In this document: positions 1 to 7,738 of the stretch, piece by piece
How the letters are laid out: each line of letters begins with the position of its first letter
Position numbering within the stretch: the first letter of the stretch is position 1
Source of the DNA: a bacterium
GTDB taxonomy: Bacteria > CSSED10-310 > JAJRTK01
DNA: 16,740 nt
Assembly (NCBI GenBank): GCA_024278345.1
Contig: JAJRTK010000187.1
Span: forward strand, 1-16,740
Reading direction: 5' to 3'
Made by a program: the position numbers and the translations under genes
The notes under the pieces: model-generated
Told to the model about the DNA's origin: nothing
The model's database searches: none
What the model saw: the letters and a program-made list of their open reading frames with translations, nothing else

Positions 1-89
1 CTACCGACTGGAGAGCCGTATGCGGGAGAACCGCACGTACGGTTCGGAGGGAGGGGAGGCGCAAACCAATGCGCTTTCCCTACCCCTAT
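1..89 (+). mobile_element. 3' end of a group II intron (domains V and VI)
   Basis: This is the 3' terminus of a self-splicing group II intron RNA. Positions 13-45 fold as domain V: a GAGCCGUA arm pairs with UACGGUUC, and an inner 4-bp stem (22-25 with 31-34) closes a GAGAA loop after the usual two-nucleotide bulge. Domain VI follows: bases about 49-62 pair with 71-85, leaving A82 unpaired. A82 lies seven bases before the predicted 3' splice site after CCCCTAT (position 89), the expected distance for a branch-point adenosine. Domains I-IV and any reverse transcriptase ORF lie to the left of the window. Whether the intron is intact is unknown. The call rests on the strongly conserved domain V sequence and the geometry of domain VI. 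Confidence 0.85.
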
Positions 90-370
90 CCCTCTTTGTG
101 CGCCGTGCGCTTTTTTGGGGGTGGCCGGTGCCGACCGCAGGGAGAGTCGGCTTCGCCGACCACCGATGACCACCTCCCCACGAGATCTCTGAGGAGCCGT
201 GGCGACACCGAAAACTGAGAAACGGATCTCGGGGTCATCTGTTGATGAGAGGACGCCGGGGTGGTTTTTCTTTGGGCTCTGGCCCGGAATGGCAGGACGA
301 ACGGTCGAGGGATGGGAGCGGCTGCGAGCAGCCCGAGAGGAACGCAACACAAAGTTAGGTTCAGATACTG
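90..370. other. Intergenic region downstream of the intron
   Basis: No convincing gene is seen between the predicted intron 3' splice site and the DUF4159 gene. The stretch holds a GCGC-CGT-GCGC mini-stem followed by six Ts (102-118). It also has three copies of one hexamer block: GCCGAC at 130-135, its complement GTCGGC at 146-151, and GCCGAC again at 155-160. These allow two mutually exclusive hairpins. A copy of a dispersed repeat lies at 313-354. No strong -35/-10 pair stands out. A 60-codon GTG-initiated frame at 199-381 is listed separately as doubtful. Confidence 0.6.
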
Positions 371-381
371 ATGAAATTTGA
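199..381 (+). CDS. Doubtful small ORF upstream of DUF4159 gene
   Basis: A 60-codon frame starts at GTG with a GAGG-like element a few bases upstream. It ends 11 nt inside the next gene, an overlap that could permit coupling. The product resembles no family I know, and its C-terminal third is a translation of the dispersed repeat that lies at 313-354, which argues against a conserved protein. It is listed only because start, Shine-Dalgarno-like element and overlap are compatible with expression. It is more likely a chance frame in an intergenic region. Confidence 0.15.
   Translation: MATPKTEKRISGSSVDERTPGWFFFGLWPGMAGRTVEGWERLRAAREERNTKLGSDTDEI
313..354 (-). repeat. Dispersed GC-rich intergenic repeat, copy R1
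   Basis: Read on the minus strand, this 42-bp stretch begins CTTTGTGTTGCGTTCC and ends GCAGCCGCTCCCA. By eye it matches copy R3 (7739-7788) at about 33 of 40 positions. It shares the 13-base run CTTTGTGTTGCGT with copy R2 (4733-4785). It is in the opposite orientation to the other two copies and just upstream of the DUF4159 start. All three copies lie outside recognisable genes. Family and function are unknown. Confidence 0.7.
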
Positions 382-1066
382 CGTTGAAAACCGGAAACAC
401 CGGAGTTTCCCTTTCTTTCTTGGGATTTTGCTGGTTTTGCCTTGGTGGATGGCCGTTCCGCGGATCGTGGGAGCGGAGCCGTTCGAGATCGCTCGGTTAC
501 GCTATGATGGTGGAGGGGACTGGTATTCTGACCCGTCGAGTGTGCCGAATCTTTTGCGGGAGCTTTCTAGGCGATTGGGGATTGACGTGGCTCCCAAGGA
601 GGCGGTGGTCTCTTTGGAGGAACCGGAGCTCTTTCGCTACCCTTATCTTTACTTGACGGGGCACGGGAACATCCGTTTTTCGGAGCGGGAGTTGGAAAAC
701 TTGCGCCGTTATCTTGCGTCGGGCGGTTTTTTGCATGCGGATGACAACTACGGAATGGATGAGTCTTTTAGAAGAGAGATGTCGCGCCTTTACCCCGATG
801 CCAAGCTGGAGGCCATCGATTCTGGCCATTTGATTTATAGGATGTTCTATCGGCTGCCAGGTTTGCCCAAGGTCCACGAGCACGACGGTCTTCCGGCGCA
901 GGGTTACGGGATTTGGCGCGGTGGGAGGTTGGTGGTTTTTTACAGCTATCAGTCGGATTTGGGTGATGGCTGGGAGAGCCCGGAAGTTCATGGCGATCCG
1001 CCGAAGGTGCGGGAGGCCGCGCTTCAGATGGGCGTTAACCTGGTGCTTTATTCGCTTTTGCACTGA
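371..1066 (+). CDS. Exported DUF4159 domain protein
   Basis: This 231-residue protein matches the DUF4159 family (function unknown). Residues 1-35 form a Sec signal peptide: a charged start, a hydrophobic core (about 13-29) and a V-G-A cleavage site before E36, so it should be exported. The mature part has family hallmarks: ARLRYDGGGDWY near its start, YLYLTGHGNIRFSERE, and LRRYLASGGFLHADDNYGMD in the middle. The fold resembles glutamine-amidotransferase-like domains, but I see no assured catalytic site. In other genomes such genes accompany MoxR ATPases, DUF58 and vWA proteins. Here the next gene encodes a DUF4175-type protein, which supports the assignment. The Shine-Dalgarno sequence before the ATG is weak. 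The start is chosen because it leaves a well-formed signal peptide. Confidence 0.88.
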   Translation: MKFDVENRKHRSFPFFLGILLVLPWWMAVPRIVGAEPFEIARLRYDGGGDWYSDPSSVPNLLRELSRRLGIDVAPKEAVVSLEEPELFRYPYLYLTGHGNIRFSERELENLRRYLASGGFLHADDNYGMDESFRREMSRLYPDAKLEAIDSGHLIYRMFYRLPGLPKVHEHDGLPAQGYGIWRGGRLVVFYSYQSDLGDGWESPEVHGDPPKVREAALQMGVNLVLYSLLH

Positions 1067-1156
1067 GTCTGGTATGTCGCCCGGGTGCTTTTGTCGATGG
1101 GCCTCGGAGAAGGATAGGCTTCTCGTTCGATTGATTGAGGTGCGTGACCGGGATGG

Positions 1157-4100
1157 GTGATGTCTAGAAAACGGGATTTAGAGGGTCTTCTTCGACTTCT
1201 TTCCAATGCCAGGCTGCGGGTCTGGGCGTCGTTGGTCTTGGAGTTCGTGCTCCTTGTACTGGGTACCGCGGCGTTTTTGGCCTCGGGGATCTATGGTGCC
1301 TGGGCGCTTGGTTGGGCGCCTCAGGTGGGCGTTGTGGCCGCGCTTTTACCGGCGGTGCTCTGGTGCTGGAAGAGTTTTGATTTCGTGCTGCTGCGCAGTT
1401 CCTGGTCGAATCGGGCATTCGTGCTGGAGTTTGAACGCGCGCACCGCTTGGAACGGGGCGAGCTCCTGAGCCCGTTGGAGATTGCACGGCGCCAGGAAGC
1501 GGGGGAGTGGGCAGGCGCTCCGAGCCTGGTAGACAGGGCGTTGTCCGAAGTTTCCCGGATGGTCGCGGAGATGCGGCGTCGGCCGTTTCAGCGGCATCGC
1601 TGGCGGGTCGTCGGTGGGTTTGCGTTGGCGGGCTTGCTGGTGGCCCTTTGCAGCGGGCTCGATGCTCCAGGTTTTCTAAGTGCCCAGTCGAGTTTGAGCG
1701 GTCCGCGGGCCTCGCTGGATGCGCGGTTGTGGGTGGGGCGAGACGTGGTGGCTCGTGGGGAGACAGCAAATGTTTTTGTCCGGCGTCTCGTGCCGGGAGA
1801 TGCGCCGCTGATCCTCCTCCTGGCGCCGGCCGGATCGGAGGAGGGCGAATCAGTTTGGGATTCGAGGCTCGTGGAAGAGTTGGCTGGGGAGGGCCAGGTT
1901 CGGGATCGGCCGCTTTTTTTCACGAGGATTGGCCCGATGTCCGGCTCCGTCAGGTTGAAAGTCTCCTCTGGTTCCTTCGTTTCGGATGTCTACAAGGTGA
2001 AAGTGGCCTCTCGGCCGGTGATCGGGCGGTTTCTGGTGGAGGTCGATCCGCCCCCCTACTTGGAGATGGACAAGCAGCGAGTCGAGCGAACGGATGGGAA
2101 CTTGCGAGTCCCGAGGGGAAGCCGGGTTCGGATCGAGCTCGGCGTGGACCAGCCGCTGGCTTCCGCCAGGTTCTTCATGGGGAAGGAGAGGAAGATCCAG
2201 GTGCTCCGGCCCTTGCCACCGTCGGAGCAGTGGCCACGGGGAGGCTTCTTCGGGGAGTTGGAGGTCACCGAAGACTTGGACTACGAAATCCAGGTTACAA
2301 GCATCGATGGCTTGGCGAATCGGCCCGTACGCTACCATCTGGCGGCGGTAGCCGATGAACCTCCCGTCGTCCGGATCTTGAAGCCTGGCCGGGACCTGAC
2401 CATGGGCGAAGAGCAACAGGTCCACCTGAGGCTTCTTGCCAGAGACGATCACCGGATCGATCGGATGGCGCTATTTTACCGCATTGATGATGACGAGGAG
2501 CAGTCGTTCGAGCTTCCCGCTGAGCGTAGCTCCACGCTGAAGTTCGACTATTTGTGGAACCTCGCGGGGTTGGGCCTTTCGTTCGAGCAAGAGGTCCAAT
2601 ACTACGTTTCCGTCTGGGACAACGATGTTTTGCAGGGGCCCAAGCGCGGCGTCTCGGCCACTTACCGGCTACGCTATCCGTCATTCCTGGAGCTCTTCGA
2701 GGAATCGCGGGAGGAGCAATCAGAGCAGATTGAGGATGTCAGCGACATCCTGGAAAAACAGCGCCGGGTGGTGGAGCAATTGGAACGGTTGGCGGAAGAT
2801 GCCGATCCGGGGGATTCGCTGGACTGGAAGGAATCTGAGGCTCTCACCGACCTGCTCCAGCAGCAGGAAAAACTCAAGGAACGCGCCCAAGAAATTGCAA
2901 AACAGTTGCGCCAGAAGGCCGAGCAACTTGAAAAAGAGGCCACGGAGTCGGCCGAGGTCGTCGAAAAAATGCAGGAGATTTCCAAACTGTTCGACGAATT
3001 GGCGGACGAACAGATGGAGGAGCTTCTGGAGAAAATCCGCCAAACCATGGAAGAGCTGAAACTGACTCCAGAGGAGCTTGCGGAGCTCCAGGACGGCATG
3101 ACTAACGAGCAGCTCCTGCGGGGGCTTGACCGGACCCTGGAGCTGTTGCGCCGCCTGGAAGCGGAGCGCAAGCTCGAGGCCGTCTCCAAGCTTGCCGAGC
3201 ATCTTGCGGAACGGGAGCTTGAGCTGGGCCGGAGAAGCGAGGAGCTCCAGCGGAAAGAGGAAGGGGATTCCGAAAAGAGGGATCCGCGGGAAAAGGGCGA
3301 TTCCTCCAAGGGACAGACGGATTCTGGTGAAACGCCGGAGAAACCTGCTTCAGAGTCGGACGAAAATGCAGAGAAGGAGGCGTCGAAGAGCGCGGAGGAT
3401 AAACTTCGAGAGGCGGAGGAACTTGCAGCGAAACAGCAGCGCCTGGCGGAAGATCTGGAAGAACTGGAGTCAGAATTGGCGGACCTCCAGGACGAGGAGG
3501 CTCTGGAGCGTTTGAAAGAGGAGCTGGAAAAGCTAGAGCAGGAGCTGGGCGACCCGTCGGAGGAGGCAAGACGAGCGGATGACCGACTTCGGAAACAGAA
3601 GTTCGACGAGGCCGCCAAGATCCAGATCCCTCTGGGCAAGCGGCTCCAGGGGTTGGCCGGAAGTCTCGGACGAATGGCCATGCAGATGAGGGGCATGGAC
3701 AAGGCGGAAATCCTCGCGCTCGTTGAAGAGCTGGTCCAGGAATTGTCCTCAGAGCTCCGGTGGCTTGACAGGCTTCGCCGCCGTTCTTTGAAGGTCGCGG
3801 ATGTCACTCATTTTTCCATGCTGAGTGGGGCACAAAAGCAGACCATCGGCGAAGTTGCCAAGGGTGGAGAGCTGGTCCACCGGACGGCGTCGCTCCTGTT
3901 GGAGCGGATCGTCGATTTGGGGAAGATGACTCCCCAGCTTTCCAGTCTCGTGGCAACAGAGATGGAGGCTGCTGAAAAAGCGCTCAAACAGGCTGAAGGA
4001 AGCATCGAAAACCTTTCGATGGGCGCAGCCGCGACCCGATTTTTGGAGGCTCGGGTGAGGCTCCACGAGGCGGCTATGGCCCTTTTGAGCCTCAATGACG

Positions 4101-4666
4101 CCATGAACCAGGGGATGCCATCGGCGGGGCAGTCCCTCCGGGAGTCTTTGGAGAACCTGGCGGAAGAACAGCGCCGCCTTGCCGAGTCGCTTCGCCGTGG
4201 TGGGAGTCAAGAGGGAATGGTGCCCATGCCCATGCCTCGCTCCATGGAGCAGATGGCGAAGGAGCAGGGAAGAATTCGCCGGCAGCTCCAGAAGTTGCAA
4301 AAGGAGTTCGAGGCGTTGCAGGGGGGAATGGGAAGTCTGGAGGGCCTGGACGACGAGATGAGAGAACTGGAACGCCACTTGAGCGAAGGAGCCCTGAAGC
4401 CGGAGATCGCGGAAAGGCAGGAGAAGATCCTCGACAAGCTGTTGGAGGCCGAGCGGTCCTTGAGGGAAAGGAAACTCTCGCCGGAGCGCCAGTCCAAGAC
4501 CGCCAAGGAACAGGCTCCCTTTCAGGCGCGGTCCCCGGAGAAGCCCAAGGAATTGTGGGAACGGCAGCTCGAAGGTCTTCTTGAGGATCAGGAATCGGAG
4601 CTTTCACCCGAAGAGCGCTCGATTCTGGAACAGTTTTATTTGCGCCTCGCCCAGGAAGAGCCATGA
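1157..4666 (+). CDS. Large membrane-anchored coiled-coil protein, DUF4175-type
   Basis: This protein of about 1169 residues has two N-terminal membrane helices (about 21-45 and 55-75) and a third at about 151-168. A beta-rich, probably extracytoplasmic region follows (about 175-510). Next comes a very long Glu/Arg/Lys/Leu coiled coil (about 515-870), broken by a Ser/Lys/Glu/Asp-rich linker around 698-752. A second helical, Glu/Met-rich region runs to the end. Architecture and size, together with the adjacent DUF4159 gene, fit DUF4175 family proteins, whose function is unknown. A structural or scaffolding role in the envelope is inference. GTG at 1157 is directly followed by ATG at 1160; either could start, and the upstream Shine-Dalgarno is poor. 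The TGA stop overlaps an ATG at 4663 (ATGA). Family assignment is moderately sure; the membrane and coiled-coil layout is clear. Confidence 0.72.
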   Translation: MMSRKRDLEGLLRLLSNARLRVWASLVLEFVLLVLGTAAFLASGIYGAWALGWAPQVGVVAALLPAVLWCWKSFDFVLLRSSWSNRAFVLEFERAHRLERGELLSPLEIARRQEAGEWAGAPSLVDRALSEVSRMVAEMRRRPFQRHRWRVVGGFALAGLLVALCSGLDAPGFLSAQSSLSGPRASLDARLWVGRDVVARGETANVFVRRLVPGDAPLILLLAPAGSEEGESVWDSRLVEELAGEGQVRDRPLFFTRIGPMSGSVRLKVSSGSFVSDVYKVKVASRPVIGRFLVEVDPPPYLEMDKQRVERTDGNLRVPRGSRVRIELGVDQPLASARFFMGKERKIQVLRPLPPSEQWPRGGFFGELEVTEDLDYEIQVTSIDGLANRPVRYHLAAVADEPPVVRILKPGRDLTMGEEQQVHLRLLARDDHRIDRMALFYRIDDDEEQSFELPAERSSTLKFDYLWNLAGLGLSFEQEVQYYVSVWDNDVLQGPKRGVSATYRLRYPSFLELFEESREEQSEQIEDVSDILEKQRRVVEQLERLAEDADPGDSLDWKESEALTDLLQQQEKLKERAQEIAKQLRQKAEQLEKEATESAEVVEKMQEISKLFDELADEQMEELLEKIRQTMEELKLTPEELAELQDGMTNEQLLRGLDRTLELLRRLEAERKLEAVSKLAEHLAERELELGRRSEELQRKEEGDSEKRDPREKGDSSKGQTDSGETPEKPASESDENAEKEASKSAEDKLREAEELAAKQQRLAEDLEELESELADLQDEEALERLKEELEKLEQELGDPSEEARRADDRLRKQKFDEAAKIQIPLGKRLQGLAGSLGRMAMQMRGMDKAEILALVEELVQELSSELRWLDRLRRRSLKVADVTHFSMLSGAQKQTIGEVAKGGELVHRTASLLLERIVDLGKMTPQLSSLVATEMEAAEKALKQAEGSIENLSMGAAATRFLEARVRLHEAAMALLSLNDAMNQGMPSAGQSLRESLENLAEEQRRLAESLRRGGSQEGMVPMPMPRSMEQMAKEQGRIRRQLQKLQKEFEALQGGMGSLEGLDDEMRELERHLSEGALKPEIAERQEKILDKLLEAERSLRERKLSPERQSKTAKEQAPFQARSPEKPKELWERQLEGLLEDQESELSPEERSILEQFYLRLAQEEP

Positions 4667-4671
4667 GCCGA
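4651..4671 (+). repeat. Left imperfect direct repeat at the DUF4175/TPR junction
   Basis: This 21-nt segment contains AGGA, a six-base spacer and CCATGAGCCGA. It aligns with 4871-4892 at 19 of 22 positions (one gap, two substitutions). Each copy carries a Shine-Dalgarno sequence and an ATGA stop/start overlap. The two copies bound about 220 bp that include repeat R2. A duplicated insertion target or a duplicated gene junction would explain this. Confidence 0.6.
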
Positions 4672-4887
4672 GCACCGAACAGCGGATCCTGCTCTTTGCC
4701 TTGGTCGCGGTTTTCGGTAAACTCTTTGTTTCCTTTGTGTTGCGTCCCGCTCCCATCGGCGGCAGTCCGTCCGCCGCTGCTCGCCAATGTCGCCGCTCTT
4801 CTCATCCAGTGCCCGAAGACCGAAGCACCACCGAGCACCGTGACGCTGACCTGCCTGGATTTGCCACTTGCCAAGGAAAAACCATGA
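4663..4887 (+). CDS. Small coupled ORF, possibly created by an insertion
   Basis: This 74-codon frame has good translation signals: AGGA six bases before the ATG, an ATGA overlap with the upstream stop, and an ATGA overlap with the start of the TPR gene. The product is Pro/Ser/Cys-rich, mildly hydrophobic in the middle, and resembles no family I know. Its central part is a translation of dispersed repeat R2, and its start and stop both lie in the flanking direct repeats. It is therefore more likely a by-product of an insertion that copied the original junction than an old gene. It may still be translated and may serve to pass ribosomes on to the TPR gene. Confidence 0.3.
   Translation: MSRAPNSGSCSLPWSRFSVNSLFPLCCVPLPSAAVRPPLLANVAALLIQCPKTEAPPSTVTLTCLDLPLAKEKP
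4733..4785 (+). repeat. Dispersed GC-rich intergenic repeat, copy R2
   Basis: This is the middle copy of the short repeat. It begins CTTTGTGTTGCGTCCCGCTC and ends CCGCTGCTCGCC. The first 13 bases are identical to R1 read in reverse, and the first 24 or so match R3 at about 19 positions. Its right half is the most diverged of the three copies. It sits inside the segment bounded by the direct repeats at 4651-4671 and 4871-4892, between two co-oriented genes. Confidence 0.6.
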
Positions 4888-4892
4888 GCCGA
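4871..4892 (+). repeat. Right imperfect direct repeat, carrying the TPR gene start
   Basis: This 22-nt counterpart of 4651-4671 contains AAGGA, a six-base spacer and the ATG at 4884 that starts the TPR gene. The final CCATGAGCCGA is identical in both copies. It supplies the Shine-Dalgarno sequence and start codon of the downstream signal peptide, so this copy is functional. Confidence 0.6.
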
Positions 4893-7217
4893 AGAGTGAG
4901 AACCACGACCCTGGCCTGCCTGACTCTCGTTGGGTTCTTTGGGGTTTCTTCGTGGGAAGGAGAAGCCGGCGCCCGGCAGCCGGATCTGTGTAAAAAACAG
5001 GTGCGCCAAGCGCGGCGCCTGCTCCTGAACGGGGAGGCGGAGTCGGCGATTGAGCAGCTTGCGGGGCTTTTGGAGCGTTCCGGACTCACGGGATCTTGTC
5101 GTGGCGACGCGCTCCAGGTCTTGGCACAGGCGGAAGAGAGGCTGGGCCGCTTCGAAGAAGCCATCGAGCAATGGCGGGCATTGTTGGAACGGCAGCCGAA
5201 AGGCCGGAAGCGGGAAGACGTGCTTGAGGGAGTGGCGCGGGTTGCTCGGAAGCTCGGTCGCCCCGAAGAGAGCCTCAAAGCCCTGGAGGAGCTTGCCCGC
5301 TTGAAGCCACGATCCATTCGGGTCGTGCTGCAGGTTATCCAGAGTTACCGGGAGATGGGGGACGATCTGGGAGCCGCGAAGCGCCTGGTGGAGTTTCGAA
5401 GCGCAAGGCCGGATATCGTGGAGTTCGAGTACTATTCTCGATTGCGGTTGGGGAGAGAAGCCACGCGGTACCTCGAAATCTTGGATGAGGCCGGACAAGC
5501 GTCGGAGTTCGAGCTTATCGAGCTGTCGCGGTTACAGTTCTCTTTTGGGGATCGCGAAGCCTCTTTGAAAACAGCTCTTGCTCTTCAGAAGGGGAACCCG
5601 GATTCGTCTGAGATCCAGGCGCTCGTAGGGAGTCTTCGCCTCATGCGCGGCGAGCTGGATTTGGCCATGGAGAGCTACGAGCGCTCCCTCGATCAAGGGG
5701 GAGATTCGAATCCGGATTTCGTGGAGGGACTCGGGGAGATCTTCTTCCGGCGAGGAGATCGAAAAAAGGCGATCCAGATCTGGCGGCGGATGGGTCCTAA
5801 GACGGAGGGTCGCGCTTTTCAAAAACTCCGGCTGGTGAGGATCTATCGGGATCATGGCCTCCATGACGAAGCCCTGGCGCTGCTCCTTGAGCTCAAGAAG
5901 GAGAAGAGTGGCAAATTGCCGCCCAGCCTCTTTCTTCGGCAGCTTGCCGATACCTACTACATCGTGGGCAAGCCAAGGACGGCCTTGGCAGAGCTTGTGG
6001 AGATGGCCGAGGCCAACCCGCTTCAACTCGATATCGCCAAGGTAGAGCTTCAAAGGATGCTCTCGGAGGAAATGTCCCTCTGCGAATTACTGGAGGAGGT
6101 CGTCTCAGGCGCCAAGACGGCAGCCGGCTACACTCTGCTTGCCGGTGGCTTGGAGTTTTGCGGCAAAAACTTTGCCGCGACCCGCTGCGCTTTGAAAGGC
6201 GATCTCCTTCTCAATCGCATTTCGGCCATTGAATCGCTTTTTTCCAAGCTCGTTACCGAGGAGCGATTCGAGGAAGCCGCATGGCTCGAACAGCGGTTGC
6301 TCCAGGCTCGGACGCCCAGCGTCCATTTGAGCTATTTCCGCGGCCGATTGGCTCAGGTCACCAACCGTCCCCAAGAAGCCGATGCTTTCTATCGTTCCTA
6401 CCTGGCGGCTGCCCGTGGGCTGAACCGGGGCCTTGATCGTGGGCTTGTGGACGACGCGCTCTACCATTTGGCGGAGCTTGCCATCGGTCCTTTGGGGCAA
6501 CCCGCTCAGGGGCGGCGACGCCTCATGCAACTCGTGGTAGACCATCCCTACAGCACTTATCGGCCTGCGGCCGAAGCGAAAATCGGGTTGGCCCTCTATC
6601 GCCAGGGGCGAACGGAAGAGGCGCTTCGGCATCTCGATGCCCTGGGCGACACCAACCCGTTGGCGCTCCAACTTCTGGGGGAGATAGCCCTCGCGGAAGG
6701 CGATTTCCAACAGGCGCGAGTCACCCTCCGCCAAGCACTTTCCGATTATCCCGAACAAGAGGACTCCTGGAAGGGCATCCAGAGCCTCTTGACGGTCCTG
6801 CGCCTCAGTCAGGGGGATGACGCGGAGAAAACTCTCGTCGCCGAGTACCGGAAGGTTCTGCTCCTAGGGGCGACTGCGACCGCCGAGCTTCCTCTCCAGA
6901 GGTTGACTGCTTCGAAGACCTGGGGCGACTTTGCCCGATCTGAGCTTGCCCGCCTGTACGCCAACCAGGGGCGGATGGTGGAGGCCGCTTCCCTCTATGC
7001 TCTTCTTTGTAGCACCCATGGGCCAGGTTGGCTTGCCACCAACGCGGCCCTCGAGCTTTCGAAGATTCTGGTGACCCAAGGGCGTGGTCTTGATGCGATT
7101 CACGTCCTGGAGCAGGCGATTCTTGACCAGCCGGAAAGCCCTAAGCTCCCGCAGCTCAGGCATGAGCTCGAGCAATTGCGGAAAGCCGAACCCCCTCCGC
7201 GGGAGCTTCTTCCGTAA
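4884..7217 (+). CDS. Exported tetratricopeptide-repeat protein
   Basis: This 777-residue protein is built almost wholly of TPR-like helical pairs. Examples are the motif around residues 76-105 (ALQVLAQAEERLGRFEEAIE) and one near 597-625 (LLGEIALAEGDFQQARVTL). TPR arrays act as protein-binding scaffolds. The frame is open further left to 4581, but 4884 is preferred: it has AAGGA six bases upstream and opens a signal peptide (charged MSRRVR, hydrophobic core, A-G-A before R31). Translation from 4581 would bury that signal. The gene is last but one in the DUF4159/DUF4175 cluster, so its partner is plausibly the coiled-coil protein, though this is inference. No enzymatic domain was seen. The partner and exact repeat number are unknown. 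Confidence 0.85.
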   Translation: MSRRVRTTTLACLTLVGFFGVSSWEGEAGARQPDLCKKQVRQARRLLLNGEAESAIEQLAGLLERSGLTGSCRGDALQVLAQAEERLGRFEEAIEQWRALLERQPKGRKREDVLEGVARVARKLGRPEESLKALEELARLKPRSIRVVLQVIQSYREMGDDLGAAKRLVEFRSARPDIVEFEYYSRLRLGREATRYLEILDEAGQASEFELIELSRLQFSFGDREASLKTALALQKGNPDSSEIQALVGSLRLMRGELDLAMESYERSLDQGGDSNPDFVEGLGEIFFRRGDRKKAIQIWRRMGPKTEGRAFQKLRLVRIYRDHGLHDEALALLLELKKEKSGKLPPSLFLRQLADTYYIVGKPRTALAELVEMAEANPLQLDIAKVELQRMLSEEMSLCELLEEVVSGAKTAAGYTLLAGGLEFCGKNFAATRCALKGDLLLNRISAIESLFSKLVTEERFEEAAWLEQRLLQARTPSVHLSYFRGRLAQVTNRPQEADAFYRSYLAAARGLNRGLDRGLVDDALYHLAELAIGPLGQPAQGRRRLMQLVVDHPYSTYRPAAEAKIGLALYRQGRTEEALRHLDALGDTNPLALQLLGEIALAEGDFQQARVTLRQALSDYPEQEDSWKGIQSLLTVLRLSQGDDAEKTLVAEYRKVLLLGATATAELPLQRLTASKTWGDFARSELARLYANQGRMVEAASLYALLCSTHGPGWLATNAALELSKILVTQGRGLDAIHVLEQAILDQPESPKLPQLRHELEQLRKAEPPPRELLP

Positions 7218-7268
7218 GCCGGCCCACAAGAGCGATCACCTGTTTTCCAACTCCGCGAGGATTTTGGC

Positions 7269-7700
7269 ATGGCCACTCTTGACGATGCGATTCTTATCGC
7301 AGTGAAAGCCCACCGTGGGCAAACCGACAAAGCCGGCCATCCGTACATCTTCCACCCCATCCGGATGATGCTGCGGTTTCGGGATCGTTCCCGCCAGATG
7401 GCCGCAATTCTCCACGACGTTGTGGAGGACAGTGATTGGACACTGGATGGGCTTCTGGATGCCGGGATACCTCAAGAAGTCGTGAATGCCGTGGACCATC
7501 TCACCTCCCGCAAGGATGAAACCTACGAAGAGTTCATCGAGCGTGCTTCCAAGAATCCCATTGCCGCTGCGGTCAAGTTGGCGGATCTGGAAGACAACAT
7601 GGACTTGCGCCGCCTCACCGAAGTCGGGGAAAAGGACCTCATCAGGTTGCGGAAATATCGCGAGGCATGGGGAAAGCTCACAAAGCAGGCAGAGAGTTGA
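7269..7700 (+). CDS. HD-domain hydrolase, SpoT/MESH1-like
   Basis: This 143-residue cytoplasmic protein has the layout of a stand-alone RelA/SpoT hydrolase domain. Visible active-site residues are H29, H49-D50, E53-D54 (the HDxxED motif) and D106. N110 sits four residues after D106, as in SpoT/Rel hydrolases. The early HRGQTDKAGHPYIFHPIRM block is also typical. In this family the Mn-bound histidines and aspartates remove the 3'-pyrophosphate of (p)ppGpp, and some MESH1-type members act on NADPH. The substrate here is not proven. There is no synthetase domain, so by itself it can only degrade. GAGG lies eight bases before the ATG. The 51-bp gap after the TPR gene suggests the same transcript. 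It could also be a broader HD phosphohydrolase. Confidence 0.85.
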   Translation: MATLDDAILIAVKAHRGQTDKAGHPYIFHPIRMMLRFRDRSRQMAAILHDVVEDSDWTLDGLLDAGIPQEVVNAVDHLTSRKDETYEEFIERASKNPIAAAVKLADLEDNMDLRRLTEVGEKDLIRLRKYREAWGKLTKQAES

Positions 7701-7738
7701 CCTGCTGGTGCCGGTACGGGTTTGCTGAGGAGGCTTTT

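Noticed and set aside
2674-3807. 377-codon antisense ORF, extremely Ser-rich
   Set aside because: It is the complement of the Glu/Lys/Leu-rich coiled coil, which suppresses antisense stops and yields Ser runs. No family features.
4581-4883. Upstream extension of the TPR gene to ATG 4581
   Set aside because: It overlaps the end of the DUF4175 gene, and the real signal peptide with a good Shine-Dalgarno starts at 4884. The hydrophobic stretch in this frame around 4690-4740 comes partly from repeat R2.
4092-5498. 468-codon antisense ORF
   Set aside because: It spans two plus-strand genes and the intergenic segment, has low-complexity composition and matches nothing recognisable.
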